Positions 33,052-42,429 of a DNA stretch of 64,000 nt are shown in pieces. Positions within the stretch are counted from its first letter, which is position 1. Each line of letters opens with the position of its first letter. This DNA comes from Zhaonella formicivorans. Lineage in GTDB: Bacteria; Bacillota; DUOV01; Zhaonellaceae. Location: contig NZ_CP085524.1 in NCBI RefSeq assembly GCF_004353525.1, forward strand, positions 3,245,001 through 3,309,000, read 5' to 3'. Position numbers and translations under genes: made by a program. The notes under the pieces are model-generated. The model ran no database searches. It worked only from the letters and a program-made list of their open reading frames with translations, and was not told the DNA's origin.

Positions 33052-34656
33052 ATGAAGCTTGTTACCGGGCAAGAAATGAAGCTTTTAGACCGACAAGCTA
33101 TAGAATCCTATGGCATTCCAGGCATTGTTTTAATGGAAAATGCAGGGATGCGGGCAGTAGAAGCAATAGCTGATTTATTCCAGGGAGAATTGGCCGGCAA
33201 GCGGATTTTTATTTTTGCCGGTAAAGGCAATAACGGGGGAGACGGGTTCGTGATAGCCAGGCATCTGGTTAACGCAGGCGCAGATGTAAAGGTTTTTATG
33301 ACCTGTCGCCCTGAAGAACTGCAGGGTGACGCTCAAATAAATTATGAAATATTGTTACAAATGCAGGTAAAGATACATACTATTTTTACTACTAAAGATT
33401 TGCAACGGGTTGATATAGCCCTTACTTATGGCGACCTCGTAGTTGACGCCCTTTTTGGTACAGGGTTTAAAGGTGCACTTAGCGGGGTTATCGCTGATTT
33501 AGTCAACCTGCTCAACTCCAGCGGCAAGCCCATCCTGGCAGTGGACATCCCTTCCGGGTTGGAAGCGGATACGGGACAGGTCAACGGACCCTGCGTTAGG
33601 GCAACCTGTACCGTCACCTTTGGTTTTCTAAAAGTGGGTTTATGCGTGGAACCTGGCGCCCAGTACACGGGTCAGCTCTGGCTGGGGGATATCTCCTTTC
33701 CCCGTAAACTGTACGATGAGGCAGCTGTAAACAAATTTCTCATTAACCACGAACAGGCAGCTGACTGGTTGCCCGCCAGGGACCCCGGCGGTCATAAGGG
33801 GACCTTTGGACATGTGCTGGTAGTCGGTGGTTCAGAAGGAATGACCGGCGCCGTAACTTTAGCCAGCCAGGCAGCGCTGCGTGCCGGTGCAGGTGTGGTT
33901 ACCGCCGCTGTTCCCAGATCTCTTAATCAGATTATGGAAATAAAAACCACTGAGGTTATGACTAAACCCTTGCCTGAGACCGATGACCACACCATTTCGC
34001 CGGAAGCGCTGCCAGGGTTGCTAAGTTTAGCCAAGAAAATGGATGCTGTCGTAATCGGGCCGGGTATTTCCAGGAATCCTAATACTTTCAGCCTGGTGAA
34101 AAATTTTTTAAGTAAACTAACCAAACCGGTGGTAGTTGATGCCGACGGTTTGAGTGCTTTGGCCGAGGAACCGGGGTTTATTTCTGCTCTGCAAGCGCCT
34201 GTGGTTCTGACCCCCCACCCCGGTGAAATGGCCAGGCTGTTGGGGGTAAGTGTTAAGGAAGTACAGGCTGACCGGTTAAACCTGGCCAGGTCGTGTGCAG
34301 AAAAGTGGAAAGCGGTAGTTGTGCTCAAAGGCGCTAAGACGGTAGTAGCCGCCCCTGATGGGACTATTTATTTAAACGTAACCGGCAACTCAGGTATGGG
34401 TACTGCAGGCAGCGGAGATGTTCTGGCTGGGATGGTGGGTAGTTTACTGGCTCAGGGTCTTACTCCCTTGGAGGCCAGTGCCTGTGCAGTCTATTGCCAC
34501 GGGTTGGCGGGAGACCGGGGCGCGGAAAGCATCGGTAAAATGGCTTTAACCGCAGGAGACCTGCTTGGCTATCTACCCCAAGTGCTGAAAGAGCTGGAAG
34601 ATTTTAAGGAAATCAAGAGGCCTGTAACCCGCCGCAGGCTAATCAGGATATTCTAG
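33052..34656 (+). CDS. nnrD: bifunctional NAD(P)HX epimerase / ADP-dependent NAD(P)HX dehydratase
   Basis: 534-residue fusion. N-terminal YjeF_N epimerase domain (about 1-215; GIPGIVLMENAGMRAVE, GKGNNGGDGFVIARHL) and C-terminal ribokinase-like dehydratase domain (about 230-515; GSEGMTGAVTLASQAALRAG, VLTPHPGEMARLLG, NSGMGTAGSGDVLAGM with the catalytic Asp). It repairs hydrated NADH/NADPH. It is 12 nt after acpS, so co-transcribed. A repeat-rich intergenic region follows before alr. Confidence 0.94.
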   Translation: MKLVTGQEMKLLDRQAIESYGIPGIVLMENAGMRAVEAIADLFQGELAGKRIFIFAGKGNNGGDGFVIARHLVNAGADVKVFMTCRPEELQGDAQINYEILLQMQVKIHTIFTTKDLQRVDIALTYGDLVVDALFGTGFKGALSGVIADLVNLLNSSGKPILAVDIPSGLEADTGQVNGPCVRATCTVTFGFLKVGLCVEPGAQYTGQLWLGDISFPRKLYDEAAVNKFLINHEQAADWLPARDPGGHKGTFGHVLVVGGSEGMTGAVTLASQAALRAGAGVVTAAVPRSLNQIMEIKTTEVMTKPLPETDDHTISPEALPGLLSLAKKMDAVVIGPGISRNPNTFSLVKNFLSKLTKPVVVDADGLSALAEEPGFISALQAPVVLTPHPGEMARLLGVSVKEVQADRLNLARSCAEKWKAVVVLKGAKTVVAAPDGTIYLNVTGNSGMGTAGSGDVLAGMVGSLLAQGLTPLEASACAVYCHGLAGDRGAESIGKMALTAGDLLGYLPQVLKELEDFKEIKRPVTRRRLIRIF

Positions 34657-34659
34657 GGT

Positions 34660-34945
34660 CAGCTGTCAGCCCTCAGCTTTCAGCCATTCGCCGTTAGCTA
34701 ATAGCTATTAGCTATTAGCTTAAAGAATTTATGGTTGACTATACGGCTACTTTAAACTTGCATTTAGGCCAGGCCCTGTTTATATGTTCAGTAAAATTAG
34801 CTAAAATTTACACATGTTAAACTAATAATATCTTACGAATTATGTTAATGCATTAATCATTTTTTAGCTGAAGGCTGAAAGCTGATGGCCGTTAGCTGTA
34901 GTTCAAAACTGAAGGCTGATAGCTGCTAGCTTATAGCCAACAATC
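34660..34945. repeat. imperfect inverted repeats of the AGCTGATGGCTG type around an AT-rich core
   Basis: The nnrD-alr gap (34657-34976) is bordered by runs related to CAGCTTTCAGCCATTCGCCG (near 34674) and, in reverse orientation, GCTGAAAGCTGATGGCCG (near 34875), separated by about 180 bp of AT-rich DNA. Related TCAGCTATCAGCTGTCAGCC strings recur at 36.1, 37.2, 42.5, 46.9 and 55.1-55.3 kb. No gene is visible. Confidence 0.7.
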
Positions 34946-34976
34946 ATATTTTATGCATGTCACTGGGGGTAATACA

Positions 34977-36092
34977 ATGAGACCGGTCTGGGCAGAAGTA
35001 GACCTGAATGCCATTGCCCATAATCTTAGAGAAGTACGCAGAATTATTCCCAAAACCACCAAAATCATGGCTATAGTTAAAGCCAACGCCTATGGTCATG
35101 GTGCTTTCCAGGTGGCGCAAAGAGCGCTGGAAACCGGCGCAGATTATCTGGGAGTGGCACTGCTGGCTGAAGCAGTGCAGTTAAGAGAGCACGGCATTGC
35201 CTCTCCGATCATGATTTTAGGTTATACCTCGGAAGAAGATTACCCTGAAGTTATTAAACACGCCATTACCCAGACTGTTTTCACGTACAGGCAGGCCCAA
35301 AGGTTGAGTGAGGCGGCGCAAACTCTTAATCAGACTGCAAAAATACACATTAAGGTTGATACCGGCATGGGCAGGATTGGTTTTCAATCCACAGAACAAG
35401 CCATTCAGGAAATTACAGCTATAGCAAAGCTCCCCGGCATCGAAATTGAAGGGCTTTTTACTCATATGGCTAAGTCGGATGCGAAAGATAAAACCTATAG
35501 CCAGATGCAACTGGAAAAATTTCTTTGGGTGTGCCGGGAAGTGGAAAAGGCCGGAGTAAAAGTGGCGCTGAAGCATGCGGCAAACAGCGGCGCCATCATA
35601 GATCTGCCTGAAGCTCATCTGGATATTGTACGTCCGGGCATAATGCTCTACGGTCTATATCCTTCGGATGAAGTGGATAAGAGCAAGCTTCAGCTTCAAC
35701 CTGCTATGTCACTAAAAGCCAAAATTGTCCATCTCAAAGAAGTGGAGGCAGGTACCAGTATCAGCTACGGCTGTACATTTACCACCAAGAAAAGGTCCCG
35801 GATTGCTACCCTGCCGCTTGGTTACGCTGACGGGTACACCAGGCTTTTATCCAATAAGGGGGTGGCTTTAGTCAGGGGTTGCAGGGTGCCTGTAGTGGGT
35901 CGGGTCTGCATGGACCAGTGCATGTTGGATGTTTCCGACGTGGAAAGTGTAGCTGTGGGGGATGAAGTCGTCTTGTTGGGCAGACAAGGGGAGGCAGTTA
36001 TTTCTGTTGATGAGGTGGCCGAATCAATCGGCACTATCAACTATGAAGTAGTATGTATGGTAAGCTACCGAGTACCACGCAAGTACATTTAG
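34977..36092 (+). CDS. alr: alanine racemase
   Basis: About 371 residues, fold-type III PLP enzyme making D-alanine for peptidoglycan. PLP-lysine motif AIVKANAYGHGA near the N-terminus, KVDTGMGRIGF, and the C-terminal catalytic Tyr region ISYGCTFTT with RVCMDQCMLDV. ATG 34977 is preferred to 34953 because GGGGGTAA gives spacing and the protein starts at the conserved RPVWAEVDLNAI. Sits between repeat-rich gaps within the acpS to ndoA cluster. Confidence 0.96.
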   Translation: MRPVWAEVDLNAIAHNLREVRRIIPKTTKIMAIVKANAYGHGAFQVAQRALETGADYLGVALLAEAVQLREHGIASPIMILGYTSEEDYPEVIKHAITQTVFTYRQAQRLSEAAQTLNQTAKIHIKVDTGMGRIGFQSTEQAIQEITAIAKLPGIEIEGLFTHMAKSDAKDKTYSQMQLEKFLWVCREVEKAGVKVALKHAANSGAIIDLPEAHLDIVRPGIMLYGLYPSDEVDKSKLQLQPAMSLKAKIVHLKEVEAGTSISYGCTFTTKKRSRIATLPLGYADGYTRLLSNKGVALVRGCRVPVVGRVCMDQCMLDVSDVESVAVGDEVVLLGRQGEAVISVDEVAESIGTINYEVVCMVSYRVPRKYI

Positions 36093-36265
36093 TCACCAGT
36101 CGCCAGCGAGCTGCGCTGTCGTTAGCCATTAGCTATCAGCTGTCAGCCATCATCCTTCAGCAATTGCCCGTCGGCTTCATGATTATTAATAACTAGTAAC
36201 TAGCGGTTTTATAAGTACACAAAAGCCTTACATGCAACTAAGGACTAACGACTGGCCGCAGCCTA
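36093..36265 (+). repeat. dispersed intergenic repeat, divergent copy 1
   Basis: Starts right after the alr stop with TCACCAGTCGCCAGCG and continues CATTAGCTATCAGCTGTCAG, TTCAGCAATTGCCCGTCGGC, TTTATAAGTACACAAAAGCC and AAGGACTAACGACTGGC, in the same order as copies at 42.4-42.7 kb (plus) and 46.7-47.0 kb (minus), but more diverged. No coding potential. The rest of the 36093-36483 gap holds the ndoAI promoter. Confidence 0.75.
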
Positions 36266-36350
36266 TTCTCTAGGAATAATAATTTTGAATGTCCAATTTA
36301 TATATTTAAAAAACGTCGGTCTCTGCTAGATACTGGATGCCACCCACCCC

Positions 36351-36379
36351 TTGCATGGTTTGGACAAAATGGCTATAAT
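36351..36379 (+). promoter_or_regulatory. sigma-A-type promoter of ndoAI-ndoA
   Basis: TTGCAT (36351-36356), 17-bp spacer, TATAAT (36374-36379), about 105 nt before the antitoxin start. A long leader with no recognised structure follows. Confidence 0.7.
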
Positions 36380-36483
36380 GAAGTATAGCTCATTTGCAGT
36401 ATCCTTGTGCGATTTTTGGTATATATTTATAACCGGTATCATAGAATATCCCTTGAAGTAGGTTTCCTAGGAGGTGCTGTCTT

Positions 36484-36759
36484 TTGTCAGGCGTAAAGAG
36501 AATTATGATTAGTATTCCCGAAAGCTTGCTAAAAGAGGTGGACGGTTTGGTTTCTCTGGAGAAACGAAACCGCAGCGAATTTATCCGGGAAGCTATGCGG
36601 CTTTATATTTCGGAAAGGAAAAGGCGCACTGTCAGGGAACAGATGAAAAAGGGATATCAGGAAATGGCTCAGATTAATTTGGCGCTGGCCATGGAGAGTT
36701 ATGAACTGGAAGATGAAGTACAGACCTACTATGATGAAAAATTAGTGGAGTGTAAATAG
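36484..36759 (+). CDS. ndoAI: EndoAI-type ribbon-helix-helix antitoxin
   Basis: 91 residues. N-terminal RHH DNA-binding domain ([36 protein letters not shown]) and a C-terminal acidic tail that would wrap the toxin. It neutralises the EndoA/MazF RNase encoded 2 nt downstream and probably autoregulates. The start codon is TTG, with GGAGGTG upstream. Confidence 0.93.
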   Translation: MSGVKRIMISIPESLLKEVDGLVSLEKRNRSEFIREAMRLYISERKRRTVREQMKKGYQEMAQINLALAMESYELEDEVQTYYDEKLVECK

Positions 36760-36761
36760 GT

Positions 36762-37112
36762 ATGTATATCCGGCGGGGAGATATATTTTTTGCCCAACTT
36801 AACCCGGTGGTGGGGTCAGAACAAGGTGGCATGCGTCCGGTGCTAATCGTCCAAAACGACATTGGCAACCAGTATAGCCCAACTACTATTGTAGCGGCTA
36901 TTACTTCCCAGATTTTTAAAGCGAAACTACCTACCCACGTAGAAATCAGCGCTGAAAAGAGTGGGCTGGAAAAAGATTCTGTTATTCTGACGGAACAGAT
37001 AAGGACTATCGATAAAAGCCGTTTAAAACAGAAAGTGGCATTTTTGGATGAAGAAACAATGGAAAAGGTAAATAAAGCTATCGAAATAAGTTTAGGATTA
37101 ACTGAAATCTAG
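36762..37112 (+). CDS. ndoA: EndoA/MazF-type mRNA interferase toxin
   Basis: 116 residues, matching B. subtilis EndoA in size and motifs: [20 protein letters not shown] (substrate-binding loop with catalytic Arg region), [28 protein letters not shown]. It cleaves single-stranded RNA at a short motif. Type II toxin-antitoxin pair in the conserved alr-ndoAI-ndoA order, so chromosomal rather than recently mobile. Confidence 0.96.
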   Translation: MYIRRGDIFFAQLNPVVGSEQGGMRPVLIVQNDIGNQYSPTTIVAAITSQIFKAKLPTHVEISAEKSGLEKDSVILTEQIRTIDKSRLKQKVAFLDEETMEKVNKAIEISLGLTEI

Positions 37113-37155
37113 TAAATGCCCGCATGCAACGGGTATTTTTTATTAGCTATCAGCT

Positions 37156-37226
37156 ATGAGTCAGGGGACGGTTCTCTGACTCATTTTGCCAGGAAAAATG
37201 AGTCAGAGAACCGTCCCCTGACTCAT
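37156..37226. repeat. 71-bp near-perfect palindrome
   Basis: Arms of 32 bp (37156-37187 and 37195-37226) start ATGAGTCAGGGGACGG and are perfectly complementary around a short centre containing GCCAGG. Similar GGGGACGGTTCTCTGACTCA strings are widespread REP-like palindromes in clostridial genomes. It lies after ndoA and can cruciform or act as a strong RNA hairpin. Confidence 0.9.
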
Positions 37227-37303
37227 AAGGGTTACGTATACACCGCAGGCTGAAGGCTGATGGCTGACAGCTGTAAGCTAAGTCAAGGGAGGTGCTTTGG
37301 AGC

Positions 37304-38014
37304 ATGCTGCCGTTAATCGGAATTACCTGTGGGTTAGAGGGCGAACGGTATTATATAACCCGTTATTACAGCCAGGGGGTGCGGGCTGCAGGGGGCCTGC
37401 CGGTATTGCTTCCCCCCTTGGGAACAGATGGTTTTTCCTATTACCACCAGGTATTAGACGGATTGCTGCTGGCCGGTGGCGTTGATGTAGATCCGGTTTA
37501 CTTTAGTGAGGAGCCTCTGCCAGGCTTGGGAGAAATTTCTCCGGAGCGGGATAGTTTTGAATTGGGCTTAACCAAGTGCTTTTTAGAGCAACCTAAACCT
37601 ATTCTGGCCATTTGCCGTGGTATGCAGGTGCTAAACATTGCAGCCGGAGGGAGTGTATGGCAGGATCTGCAGACTCAGTCAGAAATGATGCTAAAGCATA
37701 TGCAAGATGCTCCAAAATGGTATTCTACCCACGGGATTGAATTGCTTCCGGATACGAGGCTAAAAAAGATCTTCCACAATCAAAACATAATCAGGGTTAA
37801 TAGTTTTCATCATCAGGCGGTACGGGTGCCGGCTCCTGGTTTTCAAGTTGGCGCCAGGTCCCAAGACGGCGTAATTGAGGCCATAGAATCCACAAGCAAT
37901 GATTTGTGGCTGGGGGTGCAATGGCATCCGGAATGCATGTGGGAAAAAGACAGGCTACAGCTAGAGCTGTTTAAATGGTTAGTTTCTGCTTGTAATACTA
38001 ATAAAACTTATTAA
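37304..38014 (+). CDS. class I glutamine amidotransferase-like hydrolase (peptidase C26, PuuD-like)
   Basis: About 236 residues. Nucleophile elbow AICRGMQVLNIAAGG with the catalytic Cys, and VQWHPE with the catalytic His and Glu. Similar proteins hydrolyse gamma-glutamyl amides such as gamma-glutamyl-GABA. No polyamine-pathway genes are adjacent, so substrate is open. ATG 37304 has GGGAGG at good spacing; the GTG at 37292 overlaps that site. Confidence 0.88.
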   Translation: MLPLIGITCGLEGERYYITRYYSQGVRAAGGLPVLLPPLGTDGFSYYHQVLDGLLLAGGVDVDPVYFSEEPLPGLGEISPERDSFELGLTKCFLEQPKPILAICRGMQVLNIAAGGSVWQDLQTQSEMMLKHMQDAPKWYSTHGIELLPDTRLKKIFHNQNIIRVNSFHHQAVRVPAPGFQVGARSQDGVIEAIESTSNDLWLGVQWHPECMWEKDRLQLELFKWLVSACNTNKTY

Positions 38015-38093
38015 TACCGGCAAAGTTTATGGAGGGTTTGTAAAGTCCAACGGAGAAATTACCTCCGTAGACAATTGTAACGGGAGGACTGAG

Positions 38094-38939
38094 ATGAACG
38101 CGCACCAGATTTTGCAGATAGCTTTGAGAGCCAGTGGTTTAAATGAAATTCCCGCTGATTCAGGCGTAATAGTTGACGGAGATAATATCCACCGGGTTTT
38201 GTTCGGTGTCGATATGGAAGCTGCTGAAATTTTAATAGCTAAACAATTGGGTTTTGATGCTGTTATTACTCATCACCCTAAAGGGGGAAACCCAATGGTC
38301 AATCTTTATAAGGTGATGGACAATCAGATCGACCGGATGGTAGAGGCCGGAGTGCCAATCAACAAAGCCCAGAAGGCGCTGGAAGAACGGAAAGGGGAAG
38401 TGGACCGCGGACTCCATGTAGGCAACTACGATCGGGCTGTTTCTGCAGCTAAATTGTTGGGAATGCCATTTATCGCCATCCATACGCCTGCTGATATAAT
38501 GGCAGAGACTACAGTGCAGAAGCATTTGGATAAAAGGCTTAAAGGCAATCCTAAAGCAACTCTTAAGGACGTGATTGCTGCCCTGGAAGAATTTCCGGAA
38601 TATAAATATACTTTGGCCAGACCGAAAATCCGCGTAGGTTCTGAAGAAAGCTATGCCGGGAAAGTTTTCGTCGCTATGGCCGGGGGAACCGGCGGGGGAA
38701 AAGAAGTGGCCAAAGCTTATTTCGAAGCAGGTGTGGGCACCCTGGTAGTGATGCATATGCCGGAAGATGTAATCAAGGCCGTCAAAGAACAAAATATTGG
38801 AAATGTTATCGTTGCGGGTCATATGGCCAGCGATTCCATTGGCATCAACAAGATAATTGAGGCTTTGGAACATTACGGGCTCAGCGTTACCAGGATGAGC
38901 GGCGTGATCGATCCTAACCAAGGCGATGGAGGTAGATGA
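38094..38939 (+). CDS. Nif3-like dinuclear metal centre protein
   Basis: 281 residues of the NIF3/DUF34 family: VDGDNIHRVLFGVDM, ITHHPKGG (metal-binding His pair) and a C-terminal GHMASDSIGINKIIEAL region. These form toroidal hexamers with a two-metal site; a GTP cyclohydrolase-like or metal-trafficking role has been proposed. Translationally coupled (4-bp overlap) to the following amidohydrolase, suggesting one hydrolytic pathway of unknown substrate. Confidence 0.85.
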   Translation: MNAHQILQIALRASGLNEIPADSGVIVDGDNIHRVLFGVDMEAAEILIAKQLGFDAVITHHPKGGNPMVNLYKVMDNQIDRMVEAGVPINKAQKALEERKGEVDRGLHVGNYDRAVSAAKLLGMPFIAIHTPADIMAETTVQKHLDKRLKGNPKATLKDVIAALEEFPEYKYTLARPKIRVGSEESYAGKVFVAMAGGTGGGKEVAKAYFEAGVGTLVVMHMPEDVIKAVKEQNIGNVIVAGHMASDSIGINKIIEALEHYGLSVTRMSGVIDPNQGDGGR

Positions 38940-40096
38940 TGTTAGCGATAGTGAATGGCCATGTCCGAACGATGGCGGGGCCCGTGATTAAAGGAGGAAG
39001 GGTGCTGATTGAGGGTTCCAAAATTCTGGCAGTTGGTGGGCAGGAGATAGCTGTTCCTGCTGAAGCACAAGTTATTGATGCAGCCGGAAAAGAAGTCATG
39101 CCTGGTTTGATTGATGCCCATTGTCACCTGGGAATTATGGAAGAAATATACCAGATCGAGGGCGACGATACCAACGAATACAGTGATCCGGTTACGCCCC
39201 ATCTGCGGGCTATAGATGCTGTTAACCCCATGGATGCAGGCTTCCGGGATGCAGTTCGTGCCGGCGTTACTGCAGTGTTCACCGGTCCGGGGAGCGCAAA
39301 TGTAGTCGGCGGCCTGGGTCTGGTTATGCACACTTTCGGACGGGTTGTGGACCACATGGTATTGAAAAACCCGGCGGGCTTAAAAGTAGCCTTTGGTGAA
39401 AATCCCAAAAGGGTGCATGGGGAACAAAAAAAGATGCCCATGACCCGGATGGCAAATGCTGCTTTACTGAGGGAAAATTTGGTGGCTGCGCAAAATTATT
39501 TAGCCAAATTTGGGGAGGCGGCAGAGCCGGGAAAAAGACCGGAGCGCAACTTAAAGCTGGAGGCCTTAGGCTTAGCCTTACAGGGAATTATTCCCTTGCG
39601 AGCCCACGCCCACCGGGCCGATGATATGATGACAGCCATCCGCATAGCGGAGGAATTCGGCGTGAAGCTGGTATTGGAACACTGTACCGAAGGGCACCTC
39701 ATCGCTGATGAGCTAGGGGAAAAGGGGGTTCCGGTGGTAGTCGGGCCCAGCCTGACCAGCCGAGCCAAAGTGGAACTCAAGGAGCGTTCCTTTAAAACGG
39801 CAGGGGTCTTGGCAAACCAAGGACTGACGGTGGCGTTAATGACAGACCATCCTGTTATCCCTATCGAATATTTGCCTGTTTGCGCTGCCCTGGCGGTAAA
39901 AGACGGGATGAGAGCTGAGGAAGCCCTTAAAGCAATAACCATCAACCCGGCCAAAATATTAGGAGTTGAAGGGCAAATCGGGAGTATTGAGAAAGGCAAA
40001 TCAGCCGATATAATTGTAGTTAACGGCTCGATACTTGATCTGTATGCTCGGGTGGAATTGGTAATTGTTTCTGGTAAAGTTATTTACAACAATTAG
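38936..40096 (+). CDS. metal-dependent amidohydrolase (imidazolonepropionase-like)
   Basis: 386-residue TIM-barrel amidohydrolase: VMPGLIDAHCHLGI (metal HxH), PLRAHAHRADD, LVLEHCTEGH, LMTDHPVIP (catalytic Asp), and the closing ILGVEGQIGSIEKGKSADIIV. All metal ligands appear present. Substrate unknown; such genes follow Nif3-like genes in several clostridia, but that is recollection. Start overlaps the previous stop. Confidence 0.88.
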   Translation: MMLAIVNGHVRTMAGPVIKGGRVLIEGSKILAVGGQEIAVPAEAQVIDAAGKEVMPGLIDAHCHLGIMEEIYQIEGDDTNEYSDPVTPHLRAIDAVNPMDAGFRDAVRAGVTAVFTGPGSANVVGGLGLVMHTFGRVVDHMVLKNPAGLKVAFGENPKRVHGEQKKMPMTRMANAALLRENLVAAQNYLAKFGEAAEPGKRPERNLKLEALGLALQGIIPLRAHAHRADDMMTAIRIAEEFGVKLVLEHCTEGHLIADELGEKGVPVVVGPSLTSRAKVELKERSFKTAGVLANQGLTVALMTDHPVIPIEYLPVCAALAVKDGMRAEEALKAITINPAKILGVEGQIGSIEKGKSADIIVVNGSILDLYARVELVIVSGKVIYNN

Positions 40097-40174
40097 TTTT
40101 TTTGTTAGAATTTGCATCAGGGGTTTTTTAGAAGTAAAATTTTTTACTATGTATTTAGTTTGAGGGAGGGAAAA

Positions 40175-40540
40175 ATGCAGAATCCGCACCACATCCTGGT
40201 CGTTGATGACCAGAGGGGGGTACGGCAGCTGCTGGAGACATTTTTTAAAGAAGAGGGTTTTAGAACAACTACTGCAGGTAATGGCAAGGAAGCGGTAGAT
40301 CTTATTGAGAGAGAAAATCCGGATCTGATTATTATGGATGTAAAAATGCCGGTTATGGGAGGCTCGGAAGCATTAGCCAGAATAAAAAAATTAAAGCCTG
40401 TTATACCTGTATTGATGATGACCGCTTATGCTGACGAAGAAAAACAAAAAGAGCTTCTCATGCTAGGTGCCATTGAATGTTTTTTAAAACCACTCGATCT
40501 AGAACAACTGTTGGAAAAAGTCTACCAGGTTTTACAATAA
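40175..40540 (+). CDS. Spo0F-like single-domain response regulator
   Basis: 121-residue receiver without output domain: ILVVDDQRGVRQLL, phospho-Asp in LIIMDVKMPVMGG, MMTAYADEE (switch Thr) and CFLKPLDLEQLL (Lys). Closely matches Spo0F, the phosphorelay intermediate for sporulation entry; CheY is less likely because the PLDLEQL ending is Spo0F-type. ATG 40175 follows GGGAGGG; 21 upstream codons lack a ribosome site. The PAS kinase at 43.5-45.5 kb could be a partner. Confidence 0.82.
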   Translation: MQNPHHILVVDDQRGVRQLLETFFKEEGFRTTTAGNGKEAVDLIERENPDLIIMDVKMPVMGGSEALARIKKLKPVIPVLMMTAYADEEKQKELLMLGAIECFLKPLDLEQLLEKVYQVLQ

Positions 40541-40580
40541 GCTAGCCTTAATCCCCCCTGCAAAGGGGAAAATAATTTGC

Positions 40581-40607
40581 GGCTCTTTGAAAAGAGAGCC
40601 TTTTTTA
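40581..40607 (+). terminator. terminator of the Spo0F-like gene
   Basis: GGCTCT / AGAGCC stem (40581-40600) followed by TTTTTTATT. Confidence 0.85.
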
Positions 40608-40793
40608 TTGGAATAAGTAGGAAGTTTTAAACCCTAAGACGAAGTATTTTCTACATTACCTTTTACTTTTGGAAACAATAGTTTGAAAACAGACACTTTG
40701 CGGAGAACATATTAGTAATATATAATTGATTGGAACCGTTTTGCTTAGCGGCTAAATATTTATGGCTAATTATCAGCGTTTGAGGTGTAGGAT

Positions 40794-41273
40794 TTGTTTG
40801 AGTATCTTTCGACAAGCTCTGAAGAAACAAAACAGCTAGGCTATCTTTTAAGCCGGCTTTTGCAGCCCCGGGATGTAATCAGGCTCGAGGGTGATCTGGG
40901 GGCAGGTAAAACTACTTTTGCCCAGGGAGTATGTACCGGTTTAGGTGTTGCCTCTGAGGTTACCAGCCCCACCTTTACCATTTTACACATTTATGACGGT
41001 AAAATGCCTGTTTATCATATAGATGCCTACCGGATCGAAAGTGAACTGGAATTGGAGGATCTGGGTTTGGAAGAGTATTTGGAAGGGCAGGGAGTAAGCC
41101 TGGTAGAATGGGCTGAAAAAATCTTAACCATCATGCCCGACGATTATTTGCAGGTTGAAATAAGGCGAGGTTTAGGCGAATCTGAACGAAAAATAATTTT
41201 TACAGCGGTAGGAGCAGGACGTTACCAAGAACTTATCGAGGAGTTGGAAATCAGTGCGGGTACTAGGGCTTGA
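40794..41273 (+). CDS. tsaE: tRNA threonylcarbamoyladenosine biosynthesis ATPase TsaE
   Basis: 159 residues. P-loop [14 protein letters not shown] and [10 protein letters not shown] plus the Trp-containing LVEWAEK motif. TsaE energises the TsaB-TsaD complex that makes t6A in ANN-decoding tRNAs. Starts at TTG 40794 behind GAGGTG. Overlaps tsaB by 20 bp. Confidence 0.95.
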   Translation: MFEYLSTSSEETKQLGYLLSRLLQPRDVIRLEGDLGAGKTTFAQGVCTGLGVASEVTSPTFTILHIYDGKMPVYHIDAYRIESELELEDLGLEEYLEGQGVSLVEWAEKILTIMPDDYLQVEIRRGLGESERKIIFTAVGAGRYQELIEELEISAGTRA

Positions 41274-41964
41274 CAGCGCCACCAACGTGGCCAGTGTCGC
41301 AGTGGTTGAAGAAGATCGATTGATAGCGGAGTTGACGTTTAATACCAAAAAAAATCATTCCCAGCGTTTGATGCCGATGCTCTCCTGGATGTTAGAGGAA
41401 GCCCAGATTACGCTTGATGAATTGGATGGGTTAGCGGTGGCAGTAGGCCCTGGTTCCTTTACCGGTTTGCGGATCGGGTTGGCAACCATAAAAGCTTTGG
41501 CCCATGTAAAAGATAAACCTGTTTTGCCTGTTCCTACATTGGACGGGTTAGCAGCCAACCTCGAAGGAAGCGCAGGTCTAATTTGTCCTGTTTTAAATGC
41601 CAGGAAAAATGAGGTATACGCTGCAATTTACCGCTGGGATGGGGTGCAAAATCAACGATTAAGCCCTTATTTGGCTGTGGCTCCTGAACTGCTTATAGCC
41701 AGGTTAAGAGATTTTAATGAAACAGTGACTTTTTTGGGAGATGCTGTCCCTATTTACGGCGACCAATTGCTCCGCGCTTTGCCTGAGGCAAAAGTAGCTG
41801 CCGCTACAAACGCTTTATGCCGGGCCGCCCAGATTGCTCGCCTGGGTTTAAAAAAATTGCAGTCCGGCCAGGTTGGGGATTATTTTACCCTGGAACCGCT
41901 GTATATCAGGGCTTCGGAAGCAGAGGTAATTTGGGAAAAGCGAAACCGTGAGAATAGAAGGTGA
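41254..41964 (+). CDS. tsaB: tRNA threonylcarbamoyladenosine biosynthesis protein TsaB
   Basis: 236 residues of the ASKHA fold: [17 protein letters not shown] and VAVGPGSFTGLRIGLATIKALA. It is the inactive partner that stabilises TsaD. GTG start at 41254; 4-bp overlap with rimI. Confidence 0.95.
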   Translation: MRVLGLDSATNVASVAVVEEDRLIAELTFNTKKNHSQRLMPMLSWMLEEAQITLDELDGLAVAVGPGSFTGLRIGLATIKALAHVKDKPVLPVPTLDGLAANLEGSAGLICPVLNARKNEVYAAIYRWDGVQNQRLSPYLAVAPELLIARLRDFNETVTFLGDAVPIYGDQLLRALPEAKVAAATNALCRAAQIARLGLKKLQSGQVGDYFTLEPLYIRASEAEVIWEKRNRENRR

Positions 41965-42425
41965 AGCCAGTGGAATACAAGATAATCCCTATGCAGGAAA
42001 AGCATATCCCCGGGGTTTTGGAAATTGAAAGGGTTTCCTTTCCAACCCCTTGGTCAGGACAGGCTTTTTTAGGCGAACTTAAGGACAACGACTTTGCCCA
42101 TTATTATGTTTGTGTTCATGGAGATGAAGTGGCCGGTTACGCCGGAATGTGGATTATCATTGATGAGGCTCATGTTACAAATATCGCAGTGCATCCTAAC
42201 TTTAGAGGTAAAAAACTTGGCAAAGCTCTGCTGGTTAACTTGATGCAGGAGGCTATGTTTCTTGGGGCTGAGCGGATGACTCTGGAAGTTAGGCCGTCCA
42301 ATACGGTAGCCCAAGAATTGTATCGCAAAACGGGGTTTACGCCGGTGGGTGTACGAAAAGGATACTACACCGATACTAACGAGGATGCTATTATCATGTG
42401 GCGAAACCTATATGATCGGGGCTAA
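41961..42425 (+). CDS. rimI: ribosomal protein S18-alanine N-acetyltransferase
   Basis: 154-residue GNAT acetyltransferase: VTNIAVHPNFRGKKLGKALL is the acetyl-CoA-binding motif A, and ELYRKTGFTPVGVRKGYY the conserved C-terminal block. A GTG at 41961 or 41970 may be the start; the first overlaps tsaB, as is usual in this operon. The usual tsaD neighbour is displaced by 3.3 kb here. Confidence 0.93.
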   Translation: MKPVEYKIIPMQEKHIPGVLEIERVSFPTPWSGQAFLGELKDNDFAHYYVCVHGDEVAGYAGMWIIIDEAHVTNIAVHPNFRGKKLGKALLVNLMQEAMFLGAERMTLEVRPSNTVAQELYRKTGFTPVGVRKGYYTDTNEDAIIMWRNLYDRG

Positions 42426-42429
42426 AGCA

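Noticed and set aside
36484-37112. Treating ndoAI-ndoA as a recently acquired mobile toxin-antitoxin module
   Set aside because: The alr-ndoAI-ndoA order is the conserved chromosomal arrangement in Firmicutes.
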